A DNA stretch of 7,678 bases from Wenzhouxiangella sp. GTDB taxonomy: Bacteria > Pseudomonadota > Gammaproteobacteria > Xanthomonadales > Wenzhouxiangellaceae. Both the position numbers and the translations under genes were made by a program. This document shows positions 1-5,912 of this stretch, in pieces. Where the stretch lies: assembly GCA_007116585.1 (NCBI GenBank), contig SKIE01000227.1, positions 1 to 7,678 on the forward strand, given 5' to 3'. The notes beneath the pieces were generated by a model. The model ran no database searches, was not told where the DNA came from, and worked only from the letters and a program-made list of their open reading frames with translations. Numbering within the stretch: position 1 is the first letter of the stretch; every line of letters begins with the position of its first letter.

Positions 1-1256
1 CCCAGCGGCGGGGCGTCGTTATAGACATCCCAGCGCTCGTCGGACCATGAACCGGGGGTGAAATCGCGCGCAACGTGGTCAAACTGAACCTGGTCGGGGT
101 CATAGTCCATGTGGCAGCCGTGACACTGCGGCGCCCACTGGGTGTGGCAGGTTGAGCAGGTCAGACGGTCATGGTGTCCGTCATTCGGGTGGCTGGCCTG
201 GGTCATTGGGGGGATCGGCAGGCTGCCGCCTTCCACTTTCCGATGCAGCAGCTTGCTGCCGTCCGCCTGGACTTCGATATGCCACAGCGGGGTGCCGCGG
301 CGCTCGGTGACCAGGAACTGGCGCTCGTCGTCGCGCTCGAAGGGCAGCCGCGCAATTTGTGCCCGCAGGTCGGATGGCCACTCCGCTTCGGTGATTCGTG
401 CGTTCTGATTGTTGTGGCAGTCGGTGCACTGGATGTCCACCGCCTTGGAACCGTGACTGAAGTGGCCTGTCGGCCCCATGACATCGCGCGTGGTGTGGCA
501 GTCGATGCAGCCTAGGCCGGCGGCATGGTGCACATCTTCTGCAATCATCTCCACCAGGCGGCCGTCCGGCAGGTGGTAGAGCGGGTGCGGATGGTTTTGC
601 TCAAGGACGTGCGCATCGACTTCGGCCAGGCCCGCGTAGTTCAGCGCGATGCGACCGGAGCGTGAATGACAGCCAGCGCAGCTTTGGTCACTGACCGTGG
701 CAGACAGGGCAGGGTGGCTCTGGTCGCGTTGGCTGACATGCGGGGCATGGCAGGCCAGGCAGCCGCCGCCGCGGCTGCCCAGCGGATGCTCGGTAGTCAT
801 CTGATGTTGCGGCTGGCCGAGATGGCAGCTGGCGCAGTGCTTGCGCAGAATCGAGTCGGCTACGCTGTCGCCGAGGCTGTCGAGACGGCCATCGCCCTGG
901 TCTGGTCGGTCCTGCTCGCCCAGAGTGAAGCGGGTGACGTTGACCATGCCCTGGCCGCTGTGCATCAGACCTTGGACTACGTGACGGGTTTCGTCAATGT
1001 GGCAGCTGCCGCAGGTCGCTTCAGCATTATCCAGCCAGCCGGGATGCGCCACCATGCCGGCATGCGCCTGATCAGTCTCTTCTGCCTCGGCATCACCGAG
1101 ATGACAGGCTTGGCACTGGGTGCTGAGAAAGGCGTGCGGATCACTGGCAGCCGGCAGATGCGCCTCATGGCAGTCAACACAGGCTGCTTCAGTCAAGCCA
1201 GCCCCGGCGAAGAAAAAAAAGCCGGCCCAGAAGGCCGGCTTGATCCATTGGTTCAC
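1..1256 (-). CDS. Exported multiheme cytochrome c, at least ten hemes (3' end outside window)
   Basis: This is a periplasmic electron-transfer protein, open through the left edge (418 codons seen). Ten CxxCH heme-binding motifs lie at residues 26, 48, 82, 141, 166, 193, 250, 277, 367 and 378 (CVDCH, CQACH, CGSCH, CASCH, CLACH, CAGCH, CIDCH, CTDCH, CSTCH, CHGCH). Many additional His residues could be distal ligands. The start is GTG 1256: an in-frame TAA lies directly upstream, a weak AGG is 9 nt away, and the first residues (MNQWIKP, then hydrophobic AFWAGFFFFAGAGL, then TEAA) make a Sec signal peptide ending just before the first heme motif. Residues 282-366 are heme-free. The gene begins 27 nt after the rhodanese lipoprotein stop, so it is probably co-transcribed with the molybdoenzyme genes and exchanges electrons with that complex (inference). 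I cannot assign it to a named cytochrome family. Confidence 0.93.
   Translation of the reverse strand, partial: MNQWIKPAFWAGFFFFAGAGLTEAACVDCHEAHLPAASDPHAFLSTQCQACHLGDAEAEETDQAHAGMVAHPGWLDNAEATCGSCHIDETRHVVQGLMHSGQGMVNVTRFTLGEQDRPDQGDGRLDSLGDSVADSILRKHCASCHLGQPQHQMTTEHPLGSRGGGCLACHAPHVSQRDQSHPALSATVSDQSCAGCHSRSGRIALNYAGLAEVDAHVLEQNHPHPLYHLPDGRLVEMIAEDVHHAAGLGCIDCHTTRDVMGPTGHFSHGSKAVDIQCTDCHNNQNARITEAEWPSDLRAQIARLPFERDDERQFLVTERRGTPLWHIEVQADGSKLLHRKVEGGSLPIPPMTQASHPNDGHHDRLTCSTCHTQWAPQCHGCHMDYDPDQVQFDHVARDFTPGSWSDERWDVYNDAPPL
1211..1241 (-). terminator. Intrinsic terminator / possible attenuator inside cytochrome signal-peptide codons
   Basis: Read on the minus strand, AAGCCGGCC (1241-1233), loop TTCTG and GGCCGGCTT (1227-1219) form a perfect 9-bp GC-rich stem. 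An unbroken run of eight T (1220-1213) follows, its first two bases pairing in the stem. This is the textbook shape of a Rho-independent terminator, 42 nt after the stop of the rhodanese lipoprotein. It is odd because it falls within codons 6-16 of the cytochrome gene, with the T run encoding the Phe stretch of the signal peptide. Either it ends most transcripts here, or ribosomes starting at GTG 1256 keep it from folding. Confidence 0.75.
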
Positions 1257-1283
1257 TTACTTAGACCTGTCAAAGCAGAGGTT

Positions 1284-2039
1284 TTAGCAGCCCTCGCCGA
1301 TCAGCAGGCGGCGACGCGGAGCCGGCTCGTCTTCGGCTGGTGCTTCCTCGGCTTCGGCGGCGGCCAACTCGAAGTCGATGCCCACGCCAAGCCCGAACTG
1401 CAGGCCGAGACCGTGCGGGTCGTCGACCTGCGGGGTTGGCGCTGCTGCAGCCGGTGCTGCTGGGCTCAGCCCCAGTGCAGCTGCCCGATCCCGGCCGGTC
1501 GGTGCGGCGGCCGCGCCAGCATGAAAATGCTGGGCCAGCGCTTCACGCTGCGCTGCATCAAGCACTGGTTCCTGCCCGGGCAGTTCGTGCGCCGGATCGC
1601 TGGTGTAGGCAAACCAGGCGTCGAATCCACCCTGAAGCGCTACGGCGTTGATGCCCTGAACCTGCAGCAGCGCGCTGGCCTGGGCGGCGGTCACACCGTC
1701 CGAGCTGTAGAGCACGAGTTGGCGCTGCCCGGCCAGATCGCGGGCTCGATCAGCTCGAATGATTTCGTTCAGTGAGACGCTGTGGGCTGATGGAATATGG
1801 CCGTCCTCGAATTCGATGACCGGTCGCACATCAACCAGGCGCAGATCGCCCTGATCCTCAATCAGCCGCTGAGACAGGGTCGGCACCGAGATCGTGGCCT
1901 CACCGCGAGCAATGGATGATCCGACTCGCTCTAGCTCGCCTGAGCTCAGGCCATCACTTGGGGCACAGGCGGTCAGACCCAAGCCGAGCACGGCAGCCAG
2001 GCTGCATACCGCTGTGGCGCGCAACATCTTGAACTTCAT
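1284..2039 (-). CDS. Rhodanese-like lipoprotein with Ser in place of catalytic Cys and a C-terminal Cys
   Basis: A 251-aa exported lipoprotein. The signal peptide ends in lipobox LTAC (Cys25), so it is probably membrane-anchored facing the periplasm. One rhodanese domain spans about residues 50-148: LRLVDVRP (66-73), EFEDGHIPSA (76-85) and GGFDAWF (137-143) are family landmarks. The active-site loop reads LYSSDGVT, with Ser112 where the sulfur-carrying Cys belongs, so ordinary sulfurtransferase activity is unlikely. Residues 174-241 are rich in Ala, Pro and Glu around a Gly-rich stretch (208-225), and the chain ends RRRLLIGEGC, a Cys at the extreme C-terminus. ATG 2039 is preferred over GTG 2042 because AGAGG lies 7 nt before it. 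It follows the NrfD gene by 39 nt. The role may be sulfur binding, delivery or complex assembly (inference). Confidence 0.9.
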   Translation of the reverse strand: MKFKMLRATAVCSLAAVLGLGLTACAPSDGLSSGELERVGSSIARGEATISVPTLSQRLIEDQGDLRLVDVRPVIEFEDGHIPSAHSVSLNEIIRADRARDLAGQRQLVLYSSDGVTAAQASALLQVQGINAVALQGGFDAWFAYTSDPAHELPGQEPVLDAAQREALAQHFHAGAAAAPTGRDRAAALGLSPAAPAAAAPTPQVDDPHGLGLQFGLGVGIDFELAAAEAEEAPAEDEPAPRRRLLIGEGC

Positions 2040-2046
2040 CACAAAA

Positions 2047-2051
2047 CCTCT
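2047..2051 (-). promoter_or_regulatory. Ribosome binding site of rhodanese-like lipoprotein
   Basis: AGAGG on the minus strand, 7 nt before ATG 2039 but only 4 nt before the overlapping GTG 2042. This favours the ATG as the start. Confidence 0.6.
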
Positions 2052-2078
2052 GGAATTAGAGAAAACTAATGTCGAAGT

Positions 2079-3074
2079 TTAGCGCAAAAGATCGAGCAGC
2101 GCGGGATTATAGGTGTTGACGTAATTGATGTAGCCCGACACCTGGCCAATATCCACCACCAGCTGGCGCAGCATGTAGGCACCATACAGCACCAACACCG
2201 GGCTGATCATCATCCAGGACGAGCGTTGACCGCGCAGCCCGAAGGCTTCGATGGCCAGCGGGACCAGCAGGCCGGGGATCACAAAGAACAGCCAGAACAG
2301 CTGGGTATATTCGCCGCCAAAGACCATCTGAACAGACTCCATCTGTACCTGCGAGCCGTTGGCCAGATTAGCCAGGGTGAGTGCCAGCAACAGCGTCTTG
2401 AACACAATCGTGCCAAACAGGATTTGCGCGAACAGTCGTCGCTCGGCCGCGGCACCAGCGCCCAGCACCACAATGGCGGCTGCCGTGGCCAGGCCGGAGC
2501 TTAGGAACAGCGGCGCCATCAGGCCGCTGCTCGCAAATGGTCTGGCATCCATGGAGGTCATCAGGCTACCGGTGTAGAAGGCAATGATGACGCCGAGCAC
2601 GACGCTGGCCCAGGCCACCGGTCGACGATACGCCTCTGATAGATTGAGCGCCCAGGTACCGAGGCGGAACTTGTCGACCGGACGCGCCAGCGACGGGTAG
2701 CCTTCGCGCAGTCCCTGCAGAGTCAGCAGCAGGATGGCAAAAATCACCAGCTGCAGCAGCCAGGCACCCCAGGACATGACCGCGGTTGGCACAAACGCGC
2801 CGAAAAACCGCCAGAACACGATCTTGTGGGTCAGCTTCAGGAACAGAAAGGTCATGGCCAGCCCGATTGAGATCAAGCCGATCAGAGGCAGGCGCTTGGC
2901 GGTAAAGCCGAAGTTTTCTTCCTTGCGGCCCAGAATGACCAGGGCAGTAAAAATCAGGGCACCGGCAGTCAGACCAACCAGGAACAGGTCGGCAATGACT
3001 TGCCAGCCCCAGGCGGCCACGTCGGGGTCGATCTTGGGGTTGGCCCGGGTGGTAATCAGGATTTCTTCACGCAT
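2079..3074 (-). CDS. NrfD/PsrC-family membrane subunit of molybdoenzyme complex
   Basis: A 331-aa integral membrane protein with about eight hydrophobic helices (near residues 24-48, 62-81, 97-120, 153-172, 186-206, 216-237, 258-278, 286-305). Family landmarks are FYTGSLMTSMDARPF (166-180) followed by PLFLSSGLATAAA (188-200), and the late YMLRQLVVDIGQ helix. In polysulfide, thiosulfate, tetrathionate and related complexes this subunit exchanges electrons with membrane quinones and holds the periplasmic Fe-S and molybdenum subunits. It is the C gene in an A-B-C order and starts 26 nt after the Fe-S subunit stop, with only a weak GGA as ribosome site. The N-terminus has no cleavable signal, as usual in the family. 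It binds no heme by itself, so electrons for the cytochrome would have to pass through another subunit or quinol (inference). Confidence 0.92.
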   Translation of the reverse strand: MREEILITTRANPKIDPDVAAWGWQVIADLFLVGLTAGALIFTALVILGRKEENFGFTAKRLPLIGLISIGLAMTFLFLKLTHKIVFWRFFGAFVPTAVMSWGAWLLQLVIFAILLLTLQGLREGYPSLARPVDKFRLGTWALNLSEAYRRPVAWASVVLGVIIAFYTGSLMTSMDARPFASSGLMAPLFLSSGLATAAAIVVLGAGAAAERRLFAQILFGTIVFKTLLLALTLANLANGSQVQMESVQMVFGGEYTQLFWLFFVIPGLLVPLAIEAFGLRGQRSSWMMISPVLVLYGAYMLRQLVVDIGQVSGYINYVNTYNPALLDLLR

Positions 3075-3100
3075 GAGATTGGATTCCAGCGATTAGTGCA

Positions 3101-3640
3101 TCAGGTCAGAAAATAGACTTGCGGTTCGTTGCCCGTCTCTTCGGCCAGGGCTTTGTGCTCGCGCGTGGCGAGCAGCTTGCTGACCGTGGAGTTGGGGTCA
3201 TCCAGCACGCCGAAATACATGCAGCCGGTCGGGCACGACGATACGCAGGCCGGGTCCAGGCCCTGCTCGACGCGGTGATGACAGAAGGTGCACTTGCTGA
3301 CATAGCCCTCGTTCATGATCAGTCGCGCGTCGTACGGGCAGGCCGCGATGCAGGCACCGCAGCCGGTGCATTTGTTGGGGTCGACCAGAACGATATTGGT
3401 GTCTTCCCAGCGATAGGTGGCGGCGGTGGGGCAGGCATACAGGCAGGTCGGCTTGGTGCAGTGGTTGCAGCGCTCGGAACGGAACTCGGTTTTCAGGTTG
3501 GGGTAGGTGCCGGTAGTGGCTTCCACCACCCAGTCCCGGTTCAGGCCGGCCGGCACCTTGTTTTCGGTTTTGCAGGCAACGACGCAGTCGCCGCAGCCGA
3601 TGCAGAGCTTGGTATCGATCACCATTGCATAGCGGATCAT
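3101..3640 (-). CDS. Four-cluster ferredoxin-like electron-transfer subunit (PsrB/PhsB/TtrB type)
   Basis: A 179-aa protein with the Cys pattern for four [4Fe-4S] clusters: CIGCGDCVVAC (13-23), CNHCTKPTCLYAC (58-70), CTGCGACIAAC (91-101) and CTFC...CVSSC (117, 120, 132, 136), plus an extra Cys140. Length and layout match the B subunit of PsrABC/PhsABC-type complexes, which wires the molybdenum subunit to the NrfD quinone site. It has no signal peptide; B subunits of this class are normally carried across the membrane together with the Tat-tagged A subunit. Its ATG overlaps the A-subunit TGA (ATGA), and a strong GAGGAGG lies 7 nt upstream inside gene A, so translation is probably coupled and near equimolar. 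Its specific enzyme name depends on the A subunit substrate, which is unproven. Confidence 0.95.
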   Translation of the reverse strand: MIRYAMVIDTKLCIGCGDCVVACKTENKVPAGLNRDWVVEATTGTYPNLKTEFRSERCNHCTKPTCLYACPTAATYRWEDTNIVLVDPNKCTGCGACIAACPYDARLIMNEGYVSKCTFCHHRVEQGLDPACVSSCPTGCMYFGVLDDPNSTVSKLLATREHKALAEETGNEPQVYFLT

Positions 3641-5829
3641 GCGCTGGCCTCCTCAGGAATCAGGGTGACAAAATTGCCGCGCATGCCGGTGCCGCCCATG
3701 ATGGGGTCGACCAGAATGCGAGTGATGAGGGCCTGGTCGTCCGCGCCACGCCCGTTGGCCAGGCTGAGCTGCGACTCTGTGTGACCAAAGCCGTGCACGA
3801 TATAAAGCGAATCGGGCCGTATGCGCTGGGTGACTCGAACCCGGACCGGCAGACTTTCGACGCCGTCCTGGTTCTTCAGCCGGACGTACTGGCCGTTCTC
3901 AACCCCGAAGTCACCGGCCGCAACGGGATGCACCCAGGCGGTGTTTTCCGGCATCAGCTCAAACAGCTGCGGGTTGTTGATCGTGCGCCCGAAAGTATGC
4001 GCGGCGGCACGCCCGTAGTTCAGGTGCAGGTGCTTCTCGTCAGGCCGTGTCGGCGGCGGGGTGTACTTGGGTAGCGCGTCGTAACCGAAATCGGCCAGCA
4101 GGTCCGAGTACAACTCGATCTTGCCTGTACCGGTGTTGAACTGGCGGTTCTCGCCGGGCGCATAGTATTTCGGCGTGGTGCGCGGGAATTTCTTGACGCC
4201 GATGCGGCGCATTTCTTCCAGCGAACTGCCAACCTGGCGCAGCTGCCAGTCCAGTTCCTCGCCGTAGTCATCCCACGGGAACCAGTCGCCCAGATCCAGC
4301 CGTTCGGCAATTTGCTTGGCCATCCACCAGCCGGGCTTGGAGTCGTATTTAGGCTCGAAGGCCGGGAAATTGACCGCCAGCGACGGCTCGCGCTCCGGGC
4401 TGTTGCGAATAGGGTCCAGTCGCTCCAGGTAGGTACATTCGGGCAGAACCACGTCGGCCAGGCCGGTGATGGCATAGGGCATGGTGTCGACCACCACCAT
4501 CAAATCCAGCGACTGGGCAGCTTGCTCAAGCTTTTCCACAACGCCGGGAACGGTGTAAGGCAGATTGCAGCTATAGACAAACCAGCCCTTGAAGAAAGCG
4601 TCATCGCCAATCGAGCCGTCGATGACTTTTTGTGCGATCCCTGCCGGAGCGAGCGGATATTCGCTTTGCACCGCTTCCATCCAGTTGCTTTTCGGCGCCG
4701 GCGGATCGGGCAGGGGGTATCTCGGCAGCTGGACATTTTCCATGGCCATGTAGCCGCCTTCGCGGCCCCATGCGCCCAGCAGCGCGGTCAGGATGGCGAT
4801 GGCGCGCGAGCGTTGGGTGTCGTCGCCGTACCAGGTGACGTGCCTGCCGGGGTGAACCACGGTAGCCGGGGCCGCCTTGGCCATTTCACGCGCGGTTTCG
4901 CGGATGACTTCAGGCCGAATGCCGGTCTGCAGGAAGGCCCATTCGGGGGTGTACTGCTGGACATGTGCGGTCAGCTTGTCCAGGCCGGTGGCGTATTGCT
5001 TGATGTAATCGGCATCGTACAGGTCCTCATTGATCAGGACGTGCATCCAGGCCAGCAGCAGGGCCATGTCGGTGCCGGGCTTGATCGGCAGCCAGTGCTT
5101 GGACTTGCCGGCAGCGACCGAGAAGCGCGGGTCGACCGTGATCAGGGTGGCGCCCTTGCGCAGCGCGCTGATCCAGGTTTGGACCTGTGCGTTATGCATG
5201 TTCTCGCCCAGGTGCGAGCCGATCAAAACGATGCAGCGCGAGTTTTCCATGTCGGTGCGGTCAGGTGAGCCCACACCCTCGCCGTAGGTCAAAGCAAATC
5301 CGACCTCGCGCGGACCGCGGCACTGGGCAAACGATGGCTGGGCGTAGCCGCGCGAACCATACGCGGTCAGCAGGCGTCGAAAATTGCTGCCGCCGGAACC
5401 GTGTGAAAAGAGGCACAAACGATCTTCGCCGTGCTCGTCGCGGATGCGCTTCATTTTCTCGGCAATGTAGTCGAACGCTTCGTCCCAGGATGCGGGGCGG
5501 AAGCGCTGGCGGCCATTTTCGGTGACCCGAATCATGGGCTGCTTGAGGCGGTCCGGGTCGGTATACATACCCAGGCCGCCGTCGCCGCGCACGCACAGGC
5601 GTCCGGTCGAGTGCAGATCATCCGGATTGCCCTCGATCTTCCAGGGCTGGCCGTTTTCGGTAAAGACCGTCCCGGCGCAGCGCCAGAAACACACGTTGCA
5701 CACCGTGGGGGTGCGCGTGACCTCGCCGGTGCCGGGAAGTGGGCGGTCCGCGCAGCCAGTGAGCGCGATCGGCGCCATGGCGCCGGCGCCAGCGGTGGCG
5801 GATAACTGCAGAAATTGACGTCTTTTCAT
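3637..5829 (-). CDS. Tat-exported molybdopterin oxidoreductase, PsrA/PhsA-like catalytic subunit, probable lipoprotein
   Basis: A 730-aa member of the DMSO reductase superfamily, close in length to polysulfide and thiosulfate reductase A subunits. The N-terminus has the twin-arginine motif KRRQFLQLS (2-10) and then lipobox LTGC (Cys26). A [4Fe-4S] site is formed by Cys44, Cys47, Cys51 and Cys79; the last is followed by VRG rather than the common KG. Cys170, in SFAQCRGPRE, is at the usual place of the Mo ligand and fits the Cys-ligated Psr/Phs/Arr group. SRCIVLIGSHLGEN, ITVDPR, the ADVVLPECTYLER segment and the C-terminal IVHGFGH region are cofactor-binding landmarks. It is followed by its B and C subunits. 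Flanking rhodaneses suggest a sulfur substrate, but arsenate or another oxyanion is not excluded. The ribosome site is weak (GAG). No TorD-type chaperone is seen in the window. Confidence 0.93.
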   Translation of the reverse strand: MKRRQFLQLSATAGAGAMAPIALTGCADRPLPGTGEVTRTPTVCNVCFWRCAGTVFTENGQPWKIEGNPDDLHSTGRLCVRGDGGLGMYTDPDRLKQPMIRVTENGRQRFRPASWDEAFDYIAEKMKRIRDEHGEDRLCLFSHGSGGSNFRRLLTAYGSRGYAQPSFAQCRGPREVGFALTYGEGVGSPDRTDMENSRCIVLIGSHLGENMHNAQVQTWISALRKGATLITVDPRFSVAAGKSKHWLPIKPGTDMALLLAWMHVLINEDLYDADYIKQYATGLDKLTAHVQQYTPEWAFLQTGIRPEVIRETAREMAKAAPATVVHPGRHVTWYGDDTQRSRAIAILTALLGAWGREGGYMAMENVQLPRYPLPDPPAPKSNWMEAVQSEYPLAPAGIAQKVIDGSIGDDAFFKGWFVYSCNLPYTVPGVVEKLEQAAQSLDLMVVVDTMPYAITGLADVVLPECTYLERLDPIRNSPEREPSLAVNFPAFEPKYDSKPGWWMAKQIAERLDLGDWFPWDDYGEELDWQLRQVGSSLEEMRRIGVKKFPRTTPKYYAPGENRQFNTGTGKIELYSDLLADFGYDALPKYTPPPTRPDEKHLHLNYGRAAAHTFGRTINNPQLFELMPENTAWVHPVAAGDFGVENGQYVRLKNQDGVESLPVRVRVTQRIRPDSLYIVHGFGHTESQLSLANGRGADDQALITRILVDPIMGGTGMRGNFVTLIPEEASA
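3648..3654 (-). promoter_or_regulatory. Strong ribosome binding site of Fe-S subunit inside the end of the Mo-subunit gene
   Basis: GAGGAGG on the minus strand, 7 nt before ATG 3640. It fixes the start of the Fe-S subunit at the ATGA overlap and supports coupled translation with the catalytic subunit. Confidence 0.8.
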
Positions 5830-5870
5830 GAACTGCTCGATCGGGAATTGATGAGAGAAGCGTAAGAGTG

Positions 5871-5898
5871 GGCGGCAGCGCCCGGTGGCGCTGCCGCC
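5871..5898 (-). other. Perfect intercistronic hairpin between triple-rhodanese and Mo-subunit genes
   Basis: GGCGGCAGCGCC (5871-5882) pairs exactly with GGCGCTGCCGCC (5887-5898) around a 4-base loop, a 12-bp nearly all-GC stem. It lies in the 83-nt gap between the rhodanese stop (5913) and the Mo-subunit ATG (5829). On the minus strand no T run follows, only a mixed pyrimidine-rich stretch, so it is not a canonical intrinsic terminator. It more likely stabilises or marks processing of the upstream message, or causes partial termination that sets the ratio of rhodanese to molybdoenzyme. Confidence 0.65.
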
Positions 5899-5912
5899 GC
5901 GGCTTGCGGGAA

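Noticed and set aside
666..1775. Long plus-strand open frame of 369 codons
   Set aside because: It lies antisense to the cytochrome (ten regular CxxCH motifs) and the rhodanese lipoprotein, shows no recognisable domain, and reflects GC-rich codon bias.
2041..2055. Short CTCT/AGAG inverted repeat over the ribosome site of the rhodanese lipoprotein
   Set aside because: The stem is only 4 bp and easily arises by chance; no support for a regulatory structure.
3119..3784. Plus-strand open frame of 221 codons
   Set aside because: It is antisense to the Fe-S subunit, whose sixteen cluster Cys residues make the minus strand certain.
4312..5268. Plus-strand open frame of 318 codons
   Set aside because: It is fully antisense to the molybdopterin oxidoreductase; the translation resembles no family and is a shadow.
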